From: Tepidiphilus sp.
Lineage (GTDB): Bacteria; Pseudomonadota; Gammaproteobacteria; Burkholderiales; Rhodocyclaceae
Direction: 5' to 3'
Assembly: GCA_028684345.1 (NCBI GenBank)
Contig: JAQUGB010000105.1
Span: 1-6,116, forward strand
Length of the DNA stretch: 6,116 nt
The notes below the pieces were generated by a model. It saw only the letters and a list, made by a program, of their open reading frames with translations, was not told the DNA's origin and did no database searches. A program made the position numbers and the translations under genes. Shown one piece after another: positions 1 through 5,721 of the stretch; the stretch's first letter is position 1, and every line of letters starts with the position of its first letter.

Positions 1-184
1 TGACGTGACGGAAAATGCGTTTGTGTTCGTCGCGATAGAAGTCGTCAGGCCCGACGAGATCAGCGACTCGCTCCCAAGCGGTATTGTCGAGGAGCAAGCC
101 GCCGAGCAGCGCCTGTTCGGCTTCGAGTGAATGAGGCGGAAGCTTGAAGGCGGAGGAGGGAGTGAACGTGAGTTCGTCGGACAT
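1..184 (-). CDS. dnaB: Replicative DNA helicase DnaB, N-terminal fragment (runs off left edge)
   Basis: These are the first 61 codons of the hexameric replicative helicase, which unwinds DNA ahead of the replication fork and recruits primase. The reading begins MSDELTF and continues through PPHSLEAEQALLGGLLLDN and then DFYRDEHKRIF. This is the typical start of the DnaB N-terminal domain (helical, used for ring assembly and primase contact). The RecA-like ATPase domain lies outside the window. The ATG at 184 was chosen because it stands about 17 residues before the conserved PPHSLEAEQ block. No strong Shine-Dalgarno sequence precedes it, the best being a GAGA about 10 bases upstream. It lies 107 bases after rplI, beyond an intrinsic terminator, so it probably has its own promoter although rplI-dnaB adjacency is common in proteobacteria. 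The truncation is only the window edge. Confidence 0.93.
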   Translation of the reverse strand, partial: MSDELTFTPSSAFKLPPHSLEAEQALLGGLLLDNTAWERVADLVGPDDFYRDEHKRIFRHV

Positions 185-218
185 GGAACGGAAGTCTCGC
201 TACGCAAGATGAAGGGCT

Positions 219-224
219 ATTCTA
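219..224 (-). promoter_or_regulatory. Possible -10 element for dnaB
   Basis: On the minus strand the hexamer TAGAAT matches five of six positions of the sigma-70 -10 consensus. It would start transcription near 212, giving a leader of about 28 nt before the dnaB ATG. No recognisable -35 hexamer lies at 16 to 18 bases, because that space is occupied by the 3' arm of the rplI terminator hairpin, and there is no extended -10 TG. This is a weak assignment, supported mostly by the need for a start site after the terminator. Confidence 0.3.
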
Positions 225-230
225 GCGCCG

Positions 231-267
231 AAAAAAGATGAGCGCCGGACCCGGAGGCGCGGCGCTC
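231..267 (-). terminator. Intrinsic terminator of the rpsF-priB-rpsR-rplI operon
   Basis: On the minus strand an 8-bp perfect GC-rich stem (GAGCGCCG at 267-260 pairing with CGGCGCTC at 247-240) encloses a 12-base loop. After two or three bases it is followed by six T residues (236-231). It begins 24 bases after the rplI stop codon. This is the classical layout of a Rho-independent terminator, so the S6 operon should largely end here. Some readthrough into dnaB cannot be excluded. Confidence 0.85.
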
Positions 268-291
268 GTCGCTGGGTGCGAATGGGGCGGA

Positions 292-741
292 TCAGTGCTC
301 GCCGAGCACCGAGACCTTGATGAGGACGCGCACGTCGGTGTGCAACGCGATCTCGACCTCGGTCTCGCCGACGCTCTTGATCGGGCCTTGAGGCATGAGA
401 ATCTGGGCGCGGGGGATGTCGTAGCCCAAGGTTTCCAGCCCTTCGGCGATGTCGATGTTGGTCACCGAGCCGAAGAGACGGCCGTCTTCACCGGCCTTGC
501 GGGTAATTTGTACCGTGAGTCCTTCGAGACGTGCGGCGAGCGCTTGCGCGGCGGCGAGTTTCTCGGCCTGCTGGCGCTCGAGTTCCGCCCGACGGCGTTC
601 GAATTCGGCGATGTTCTCGGGCGTGGCGCGCTTGGCCTTCTTTTGGGGAATGAGATAGTTGCGCGCGTAGCCGTCTTTGACCTTGACGATGTCGCCGAGG
701 TTGCCGAGATTGGTGACCTTCTCCATCAGGATGACTTGCAT
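292..741 (-). CDS. rplI: 50S ribosomal protein L9
   Basis: This encodes ribosomal protein L9, a large-subunit protein that binds 23S rRNA with its N-terminal domain and extends away from the ribosome on a long helix. The product is 149 residues, the same length as E. coli L9. It begins MQVILMEKV. The L9 signature follows at residues 12-32, with G13, G16, D17, V21, G24-Y25, R27-N28-Y29 and P32 in place. A charged, Glu/Arg/Ala-rich connecting helix spans roughly residues 42-75, followed by the C-terminal domain with GRLFGSVT. The start at 741 is supported by GGAGG six bases upstream (752-748). The frame stays open for a further 130 codons upstream, but that stretch runs through rpsR in another frame and is not coding. 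It lies 13 bases after rpsR as the last gene of the S6 operon, followed by a terminator. Confidence 0.98.
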   Translation of the reverse strand: MQVILMEKVTNLGNLGDIVKVKDGYARNYLIPQKKAKRATPENIAEFERRRAELERQQAEKLAAAQALAARLEGLTVQITRKAGEDGRLFGSVTNIDIAEGLETLGYDIPRAQILMPQGPIKSVGETEVEIALHTDVRVLIKVSVLGEH

Positions 742-754
742 GTCTGGCCTCCGC

Positions 755-1003
755 TCACTCGTGCTGGTCGGTATAAGGCAACAGCGCCAGGAAACGGGCA
801 CGCTTGATGGCGGTGGCGAGCTGGCGCTGATAGCGGGCGCTGGTGCCGGTGATGCGCGCGGGCACGATCTTGGCGACTTCGGTGATGAAGTCTTTGAGCA
901 GCTCGACGTCTTTGTAGTCGATCTGTTCGATGCCTTCGGCCGTGAAACGGCAGTATTTACGGCGGCGGGAGAATCCGCGTCCGCCCCGTTCTGGTCTAGC
1001 CAT
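755..1003 (-). CDS. rpsR: 30S ribosomal protein S18
   Basis: This is a small-subunit ribosomal protein of 82 residues that pairs with S6 on the platform of the 30S subunit. The family core is plain: a basic N-terminus with RRRKYCRF at residues 13-20, IDYKDVELLKDFI at about 28-40, and the RNA-binding stretch KIVPARITGTSARYQRQLATAIKRAR at about 45-70, ending LALLPYTDQHE. E. coli S18 has about 75 residues, so the ends are slightly longer. The ATG at 1003 overlaps the priB stop by 8 bases. It has a good Shine-Dalgarno sequence (AAAGGA, 1016-1011) lying inside the last codons of priB, so translation is probably coupled to priB. With S6 it may take part in autoregulation of the operon. Confidence 0.98.
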   Translation of the reverse strand: MARPERGGRGFSRRRKYCRFTAEGIEQIDYKDVELLKDFITEVAKIVPARITGTSARYQRQLATAIKRARFLALLPYTDQHE

Positions 1004-1307
1004 GTTCTTTTCCTTTCATGTGTCGTAATTCGGTGATGTGTAGGATCGGCGTGCGGCTCTTTAGCGTCCGCGCAGCCAGGAAACCCGTACAGTGGATCAC
1101 GGCGCCCAGCGGCAGCTCGGCCAGCCGAAGCCCGCATTCACCGAGGGATTTGATGCCGACCTCGAACTCGATGCGGCGCTCGGCGCCGGCTTCGGTCTGC
1201 GTCGAACGATGGGCAAGCACGCCCTCGAAAACGGGAATGCCCGCTGGCGTGTAACGCAGGCCACGACTAGAGATCAGCACGCCTTCGAGTTCCACACGGT
1301 TGCACAC
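996..1307 (-). CDS. priB: Primosomal replication protein N (PriB)
   Basis: PriB is a dimeric single-stranded-DNA binding protein with one OB fold, related to SSB. It works with PriA to reload the helicase at stalled replication forks. The 103-residue product shows family features: NRVELEG at residues 3-9, LRYTPAGIPV at 17-26, an RRIEFEVG strand near 44-51, and a C-terminal TPILHITEL strand. Its place between rpsF and rpsR is the standard one in beta- and gammaproteobacteria and supports the call strongly. The start is taken as GTG at 1307, 15 bases after the rpsF stop, because it keeps the conserved NRVELEG. There is no ATG nearby, and an internal GTG at 1295 would cut into the first strand. 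No convincing Shine-Dalgarno sequence precedes 1307, so translation probably depends on ribosomes finishing rpsF. Its TAG stop overlaps the rpsR ATG. No dnaT is seen in the window. Confidence 0.92.
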   Translation of the reverse strand: MCNRVELEGVLISSRGLRYTPAGIPVFEGVLAHRSTQTEAGAERRIEFEVGIKSLGECGLRLAELPLGAVIHCTGFLAARTLKSRTPILHITELRHMKGKEHG

Positions 1308-1322
1308 CGATCGGGCAAAAAC

Positions 1323-1706
1323 TCAGACTGCTGGGCTGGATTCGGCGGCGGACTCGGCTGCCGGGGTTTCCAGCAGGGAGCGAGACTTCTCGTCCTTCAT
1401 CATCGGAGAGGGCTCGGTGACCGCCTTTTCCATGCGCACGGTAAGGTGACGCAGCACGGCATCGTTGAATCTAAATGCAGTTTCGAGCTCTTCGAGGGTC
1501 TCGCCGTCGCATTCGATGTTCATCAGTACGTAGTGCGCCTTGTGCACTTTCTGAATGGAATAGGCGAGCTGGCGGCGACCCCAGTCTTCGAGGCGATGGA
1601 TCTTGCCACCACGGCCGGTGATGAGGTTGCGATAGCGCTCGACCATGGCCGGAACCTGTTCGGACTGGTCCGGATGGACGATGAAGACGATTTCGTAATG
1701 TCGCAT
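1323..1706 (-). CDS. rpsF: 30S ribosomal protein S6
   Basis: This is a small-subunit ribosomal protein of 127 residues that binds 16S rRNA as a heterodimer with S18. It begins MRHYEIVFIVHPDQSEQVP. The family blocks follow: VERYRNLI near residues 22-29, GGKIHRLEDWGRRQLAY at about 33-49, KAHYVLMNIEC at about 56-66 and FRFNDAVLRHLTVRME at about 78-93. The tail (about residues 105-127) is rich in Ala, Glu and Ser, as expected for a disordered S6 tail. E. coli S6 is about 131-135 residues and its tail is modified by RimK, but no RimK is visible here. The frame extends 18 codons further upstream, but ATG 1706 is the true start. It gives the conserved N-terminus and has a near-perfect AAGGAGT (1717-1711) at good spacing. 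It is the first gene of its own operon, with a promoter at 1772-1800. Confidence 0.98.
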   Translation of the reverse strand: MRHYEIVFIVHPDQSEQVPAMVERYRNLITGRGGKIHRLEDWGRRQLAYSIQKVHKAHYVLMNIECDGETLEELETAFRFNDAVLRHLTVRMEKAVTEPSPMMKDEKSRSLLETPAAESAAESSPAV

Positions 1707-1710
1707 GTAG

Positions 1711-1717
1711 ACTCCTT
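1711..1717 (-). promoter_or_regulatory. Strong ribosome binding site of rpsF
   Basis: AAGGAGT on the minus strand, with five bases to the rpsF ATG at 1706, is close to the full anti-Shine-Dalgarno complement. It decides the rpsF start against the upstream in-frame ATG at 1760. It lies 3' of the leader hairpin at 1732-1758, so a protein binding that hairpin could affect ribosome access. Confidence 0.85.
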
Positions 1718-1731
1718 GTGGTTGACGAGCA

Positions 1732-1758
1732 GCCTCCCGGCATGCGGTCCGGTGAGGC
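1732..1758 (-). promoter_or_regulatory. Hairpin in the rpsF leader, candidate S6:S18 binding element
   Basis: In the predicted 5' leader the minus strand reads GCCTC, A, CCGG, an 8-base loop ACCGCATG, then CCGG, GAGGC. This forms a nine-pair stem with one bulged A. No T-run follows, so it is not a terminator. Many bacterial rpsF leaders are known to carry a structure bound by the S6:S18 heterodimer, marked by an unpaired CCG. Here an ACCG lies in the loop and another ACCG begins at the bulged A. Position, size and the CCG elements fit that idea. However, I matched no covariance model, and the exact placement of the unpaired CCG differs depending on which fold is drawn. Confidence 0.45.
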
Positions 1759-1771
1759 AAGGGAAACGATT

Positions 1772-1800
1772 AGTATAGCGGCGAACGATGGGGTTGTCCA
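1772..1800 (-). promoter_or_regulatory. Sigma-70 type promoter of the rpsF operon
   Basis: On the minus strand, TGGACA (1800-1795, five of six to TTGACA) is followed after exactly 17 bases by TATACT (1777-1772, five of six to TATAAT). Transcription should start near 1765, giving a leader of about 59 nt before the rpsF ATG. The -35 begins 15 bases after the pgsA stop codon. Such a near-consensus promoter suits the high expression needed for ribosomal proteins and separates this operon from the upstream pdxJ-pgsA block. Confidence 0.8.
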
Positions 1801-1815
1801 GCAAGCGACAGACGT

Positions 1816-2388
1816 TCAGGCCATGCCCTCGCGCAGCAGCGGCCAGGCGCGGCGAAGGTAATAGACCATGGAGACGATGGTGAGCAGGGCTGCCAGCCAG
1901 AGCATCGCCTGCCCCCAGAAGGGGGTATCGAAGTGCGGCAAGGGGCTCCAGTAGAGGAGCACGGGGATGGCGATGAGCTGGACGGTGGTTTTCAGCTTGC
2001 CGATGAAGGCCACGGCCACCGAGCCGCGGCTGCCGAGTTCGGCCATCCATTCGCGCAAGGCCGAGATGGTGATCTCGCGCCCGATGATGATGATGGCAGC
2101 CAAGGCATGCGCCCGCCCCAGATCGACGAGCACGATGAGGGCGGCGGCGACCATCAGCTTGTCGGCCACCGGATCGAGGAAGGCGCCGAAACGCGACTGC
2201 TGTCCGAGCCGGCGAGCGAGGTAGCCGTCGAGCCAGTCGGTGATCGCGGCCGCGGTAAAGATGATCGTAGCCCAGAGATTGACGGCTTCAAGGCGCAGCC
2301 AGCCTTGGGGAAGATAGAAGAGCAGGACGAAGACGGGGATGAGGGCGATACGCCCCCAAGTGATCAGATTGGGAATGTTCCAGCGCAT
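1816..2388 (-). CDS. pgsA: CDP-diacylglycerol--glycerol-3-phosphate 3-phosphatidyltransferase
   Basis: This inner-membrane enzyme makes phosphatidylglycerol phosphate from CDP-diacylglycerol and glycerol-3-phosphate, the committed step toward phosphatidylglycerol and cardiolipin. The 190-residue product has the full CDP-alcohol phosphotransferase motif with D51, D54-G55, A58-R59, G68, D72 and D76, whose aspartates bind metal and substrate. Hydrophobic segments are visible near residues 14-27, 36-50, 80-90, 130-145 and 155-175. The family N-terminus NIPNLITWGRI fixes the start at ATG 2388, which has GGGA four bases and AAGGGA nine bases upstream. An in-frame ATG at 2430 would add 14 charged residues and overlap uvrC by 11 bases, which is less likely. 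It follows uvrC by 31 bases, and uvrC-pgsA linkage is widespread in proteobacteria. No intrinsic terminator is visible after it; the rpsF promoter follows at once. Confidence 0.95.
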   Translation of the reverse strand: MRWNIPNLITWGRIALIPVFVLLFYLPQGWLRLEAVNLWATIIFTAAAITDWLDGYLARRLGQQSRFGAFLDPVADKLMVAAALIVLVDLGRAHALAAIIIIGREITISALREWMAELGSRGSVAVAFIGKLKTTVQLIAIPVLLYWSPLPHFDTPFWGQAMLWLAALLTIVSMVYYLRRAWPLLREGMA

Positions 2389-2419
2389 CGTGTCCCGTCC
2401 CTTCGCGTCTCTTCTGCCA

Positions 2420-4219
2420 TCACTGGTCATGCAGCGCATTATAGAGGGTTTGGGCGAGCCGCCGGTCGATGCCGGGTACGCGGCATAGGTCTTCGACGGT
2501 GGCTTCCTTCACTCCGTCGAGCCCACCGAAGGCTGCGAGCAGCGCCTTGCGCCGTTTGGGACCGATGCCGGGAATGTCCTCGAGGCGGGAACCGGTGCGG
2601 GCCTTGGCGCGGCGGGCGCGGTGTCCGGTGATGGCGAAGCGGTGTGCCTCGTCGCGCACGATCTGGATGAGGTGCAGCGCCGGCGAGGAGGGCGGCAGCT
2701 GCAGCGGCGCCCGTCCGTCGGCGAAAACGAGGGTCTCGAGGCCGGGCTTGCGCGCTTCGCCCTTGGCCACGCCCACGAGCGGCAGCTCGAGCCCGAGTTC
2801 GTCGAGCACCCGGGCGGCGACTTCGAGCTGACCCTTGCCGCCGTCGATGAGCACGAGATCTGGGCGCGGCGCCTCGCCCTCGGCGACTCGCTCATAGCGG
2901 CGGGTGAGCACCTGGCGCATGGCGGCATAGTCGTCGCCCGGCGTGATGCCTTCGATGTGGTAGCGCCGGTATTGCGAGGGATTCATCCCCTCCCCTTCCC
3001 AGACGACGCAGGAGGCCACGGTGGCTTCGCCCATGGTGTGGCTGATGTCGAAGCATTCGATGCGCCGCGGCGGCTCGGGCAGGTCGAGCGCCGCGGCCAG
3101 TTCCTGCAGCTGGGTGCGGGCACGCTCACCGCCGCGCGCACGCGCCTCGATCGCCACCCGGGCGTTCGCTTCGGCCATCTCCAGCCAGGCGCGGTCGGTG
3201 GCACCGCGTCCGGCACTCACGGCAATGGAGCGTTCGGCAAGGAACTCTACGAACTCGGCCAATTCCGGCGAGGCAAGATTGGTGAGGATGCGATCGGGCC
3301 AGGGCCGGTCCTGGTAGTGCTGCTCGAGGAAGGCGTGGAGCACGTCGGCCGGCTCGGCTCCCTCGGCCTGCTGCGGAAAGAGGGGACGGTCGCCGAGGTG
3401 CCGCCCGCCGCGCACCATGGCGAGGTTCACGCAGACGAGCCCGCCTTCGGCGATGACGACGAGGATGTCGACGTCCTCGTCGCGGCGACTGTCGACGGCC
3501 TGCTGGTGCAGCACCGATTGCAGGGCGCGGAGGCGGTCCCGCAGGCGGGCGGCCTCTTCGAAGTCGAGGCGCTCGCTCGCGGCGTTCATCGACGCGGTGA
3601 GCGTCTCGATCACCTCGGTCGATTTGCCGGAGAGAAAGCGCGCGGCCATTTCGACCTGCTGCCGGTATTCCTCTGCGCTCACTTTGCCGACGCAGGGGGC
3701 GGTGCAGCGGTGAATTTGATGCAGCAGGCAGGGGCGCGAGCGGTTGCGGAACACCGAGTCGGCGCAGGTGCGCAGCTCGAAGAGCTTTTGCACGAGCTGA
3801 ATGCTCTCGCGCGCCGCCCAGCCGTTCGGATAGGGGCCAAAGTAGCGCTCGCCCCTGCGCAGCGTGCCACGGTAGGTCTGGATGGCGGGGAAGTCGCCCC
3901 CGGTGAGACGGATGTAGGGATAGGATTTGTCGTCGCGAAAGAGGATGTTGTAGCGCGGCGACAACGTTTTGATGAGGTGATTCTCGAGGATGAGCGCTTC
4001 GGCCTCGGAGCGCACCAGCGAGATGTCGACGCGTTCGATCTGGCGCACCATCAAGGCGATGCGCGGGCTCGGCAAGCGCGTGCGGAAGTAGCTCGCCAGG
4101 CGTCGGCGCAGATTCTTCGCCTTGCCGACGTAGAGCACGGTCTCGTCGGCGCCGATCATGCGATAGACGCCGGGCGATTCGGGCACCGTCTGCAGAAAAG
4201 CCGAAGCGTCGAAACTCAT
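2420..4219 (-). CDS. uvrC: UvrABC system protein C (excinuclease subunit)
   Basis: UvrC makes both cuts, 3' and 5' of a lesion, in nucleotide excision repair once UvrA and UvrB have located it. The 599-residue length is normal (E. coli 610). The GIY-YIG nuclease domain occupies about residues 14-95, with G17-V18-Y19, Y30-V31-G32, R39 and the metal-binding E79-N80. Four cysteines C152, C164, C172 and C176 have the C-x11-C-x7-C-x3-C spacing reported to hold a 4Fe-4S cluster in E. coli UvrC. A UVR domain for UvrB contact lies near 202-237. The RNase H-like 5' nuclease follows, with D391 (in FDISH), D430 (in GDDYAAM), D459 (in LIDGGKGQ) and H526 (in RDEAHRF). Tandem helix-hairpin-helix motifs (IPGIGPKRR and VPGIDRRLA) end the protein at about 547-596. 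The ATG at 4219 lies 12 bases after nagZ without a clear Shine-Dalgarno sequence, suggesting coupled translation. Confidence 0.98.
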   Translation of the reverse strand: MSFDASAFLQTVPESPGVYRMIGADETVLYVGKAKNLRRRLASYFRTRLPSPRIALMVRQIERVDISLVRSEAEALILENHLIKTLSPRYNILFRDDKSYPYIRLTGGDFPAIQTYRGTLRRGERYFGPYPNGWAARESIQLVQKLFELRTCADSVFRNRSRPCLLHQIHRCTAPCVGKVSAEEYRQQVEMAARFLSGKSTEVIETLTASMNAASERLDFEEAARLRDRLRALQSVLHQQAVDSRRDEDVDILVVIAEGGLVCVNLAMVRGGRHLGDRPLFPQQAEGAEPADVLHAFLEQHYQDRPWPDRILTNLASPELAEFVEFLAERSIAVSAGRGATDRAWLEMAEANARVAIEARARGGERARTQLQELAAALDLPEPPRRIECFDISHTMGEATVASCVVWEGEGMNPSQYRRYHIEGITPGDDYAAMRQVLTRRYERVAEGEAPRPDLVLIDGGKGQLEVAARVLDELGLELPLVGVAKGEARKPGLETLVFADGRAPLQLPPSSPALHLIQIVRDEAHRFAITGHRARRAKARTGSRLEDIPGIGPKRRKALLAAFGGLDGVKEATVEDLCRVPGIDRRLAQTLYNALHDQ

Positions 4220-4231
4220 GGCAGGAACGGA

Positions 4232-5299
4232 TCAGAACCAGACATTGCGCTGCGACCAGTCGCGCACGCGTTCGCGCGCCTGCAGGTAGGGTTCGAAGAG
4301 CTCGAGCTCGAACGGATCGGGAATGCGCGGCGAGCCGAGAAGCCCCGTGCGGCGCGCGATGACGTCCGCCGTCTCCTCCGGCCACGCCTCCTCGAGCAGG
4401 CGCTCCACCCACTCGGGGCGATTGCATACGAGCGCCAGGTCGCAACCGGCCGACAACGCCGCCGTGGCGCGCGCACGAGGATCGTCCCCCGCGGCTCCGG
4501 CCCCCGCCATACCGAGATCGTCGGAGAGCACGGCACCGCGAAAACCCAGCCGCCCGCGCAGCACTTCTCCGAGCCAGAAGGCGGAAAACCCCGCCGGTCC
4601 GGGGGCGCAGCGTTCATAGCGCACGTGCGCCGGCATGCCGCCGGCGAGTGAGCGCAACAGGCGATGACGGTAGGGCACGAGGTCGCGCTGCCAGATCGCC
4701 TCGAAGGGGCGGGAATCGACGGGCAGCGTCTCGTGCGAGTCGGCGGCCACCGTGCCGTGGCCGGGAAAATGCTTGCCGACGGCGCGAACGCCCATCATGC
4801 TCAACCCTGCCACCACGGACTGAGCGAGTCGCGCGACCACGGCGGGATCGTCACTGAAGGCGCGATCGCCGATCACCGCACTCACTCCTGCCTCGACGTC
4901 GAGCACCGGTGCGAAAGTGAGATCGATGCCATGCGCGGCGAGTTCCGCGCCGATGACGAGCCCGACGTCGTAGGCGAGCGCCACCGCCTGCTCGGGGTCG
5001 CGCTCGTATTCGTCGCCGAGTCGGCGCATGGGGGCGACCGGGGTGAAGCCATCCCCGCGGAAGCGCTGCACGCGCCCGCCCTCCTGATCGACGGCGATGA
5101 CCAACGGCCCTGGGCGGGCGGAACGTATCGCCTGGACCAGGGCGGCGAGCTGGGCCGAATCGCGATAGTTGCGGGCAAAGAGAATGACGCCGCCCACGGC
5201 CGGATGGGCGAGACGGCGCAGCTCCTCCGGGCTCGGTTCGAGACCGGCGAGATCGATCATCAAGGGGCCCGGCGGCAAAGAGGATGCGGCAATATTCAT
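4232..5299 (-). CDS. nagZ: Beta-N-acetylhexosaminidase NagZ (glycoside hydrolase family 3)
   Basis: NagZ is a cytoplasmic enzyme that removes N-acetylglucosamine from anhydromuropeptides during peptidoglycan recycling. In species with inducible AmpC its products also influence beta-lactamase induction. The 355-residue product is a single GH3 barrel of the usual Gram-negative length. Visible motifs are GPLMIDLAGLE at 11-21, GGVILFARNY at 36-45, IAVDQEGGRVQRF at 68-80 and KHFPGHG at 176-182. The catalytic loop carries D187 and H189, matching the Asp-His general acid/base pair of the family. SDDL contains the expected nucleophile D260. No signal peptide is seen, in keeping with a cytosolic role. 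The ATG at 5299 lies 14 bases after acpS and lacks a clear Shine-Dalgarno sequence. A later ATG at codon 14 would remove part of the conserved opening, so 5299 is preferred. Confidence 0.97.
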   Translation of the reverse strand: MNIAASSLPPGPLMIDLAGLEPSPEELRRLAHPAVGGVILFARNYRDSAQLAALVQAIRSARPGPLVIAVDQEGGRVQRFRGDGFTPVAPMRRLGDEYERDPEQAVALAYDVGLVIGAELAAHGIDLTFAPVLDVEAGVSAVIGDRAFSDDPAVVARLAQSVVAGLSMMGVRAVGKHFPGHGTVAADSHETLPVDSRPFEAIWQRDLVPYRHRLLRSLAGGMPAHVRYERCAPGPAGFSAFWLGEVLRGRLGFRGAVLSDDLGMAGAGAAGDDPRARATAALSAGCDLALVCNRPEWVERLLEEAWPEETADVIARRTGLLGSPRIPDPFELELFEPYLQARERVRDWSQRNVWF

Positions 5300-5313
5300 G
5301 GGACAGGGGCTTG

Positions 5314-5721
5314 TCAGGCAGGGGGGAAAGTCGGCGATTCGCCCTCGCTACGCTCGAGCACGACGAAGGCGACGGCGTACTCGCGCTCGTCGGCAAGGCT
5401 CAGGTGTGCCCGCAGGCCGGCCGTGGCGAGTCGGGCAGCAAGGGACTCGGCGAAGGCGAAGAAGGGACGCCTGCGGGCATCGTGCGCCACCCACAATTCC
5501 TGCCAGCCGAGCGACGCCCCCAGCCCCGTGCCCCAGGCCTTGGCAAAAGCCTCTTTGGCGGCAAAGCGCTTGGCGAGCAAGCGCTCCGGCATGGCCGCAC
5601 GAAAAAATTCTTCCCGTTCGGCCGGAGCGAGGATGCGTTCGGCGAAGCGCGAACCATGGCGCGCGAGCGCGGCAGCCAGACGCTCGATACGGACGAGGTC
5701 GGTGCCCACACTGACGATCAT
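5314..5721 (-). CDS. acpS: Holo-[acyl-carrier-protein] synthase
   Basis: AcpS transfers the 4'-phosphopantetheine arm of coenzyme A to apo acyl carrier protein, activating it for fatty acid synthesis. The product is 135 residues, slightly longer than E. coli AcpS (126). The N-terminal VGTDLVRIER places the magnesium ligand D8. The second motif, RFAAKEAFAKAWGTG at 52-66, supplies E57 and K61. A C-terminal YAVAFVVLE strand is also typical, followed by about ten unconserved residues. Its ATG overlaps the pdxJ stop in an ATGA (5721-5718), so the two are translationally coupled. A GAGG about ten bases upstream, inside pdxJ, is a modest ribosome binding site. The pdxJ-acpS pair is conserved in beta- and gammaproteobacteria. 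Confidence 0.96.
   Translation of the reverse strand: MIVSVGTDLVRIERLAAALARHGSRFAERILAPAEREEFFRAAMPERLLAKRFAAKEAFAKAWGTGLGASLGWQELWVAHDARRRPFFAFAESLAARLATAGLRAHLSLADEREYAVAFVVLERSEGESPTFPPA

Noticed and set aside
742..1137. N-terminal extension of rplI by about 130 codons in the same frame
   Set aside because: The extension runs through rpsR and priB in another frame, and the L9 start at 741 has a good GGAGG and gives exactly the family length.
2389..2430. Upstream ATG (2430) for pgsA giving a 14-residue charged extension
   Set aside because: It overlaps uvrC, lacks a ribosome binding site and precedes the conserved NIPNLITW opening, which ATG 2388 supplies directly.
1933..2631. A 232-codon plus-strand frame opposite pgsA and the end of uvrC
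   Set aside because: Its translation is low-complexity, rich in Asp, Glu and Gly, and it mirrors the pgsA coding sequence. No ribosome binding site or family motif is seen.
4629..4648. GC-rich inverted repeat (CGCCGG / CCGGCG) inside nagZ
   Set aside because: It codes for conserved NagZ residues in the MPAH region. Short GC palindromes are frequent by chance in this composition, and there is no T-run or gene boundary nearby.
2621..4651. A 676-codon open frame on the plus strand opposite uvrC and the end of nagZ, the longest open frame in the window
   Set aside because: It lies antisense to uvrC, whose catalytic residues are all intact, and crosses the uvrC-nagZ junction. Its composition (many Gly, His, Asp, Arg and Val) is what the antisense of GC-rich codons gives, and I see no domain in it. 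Absence of stops is expected at this GC content.
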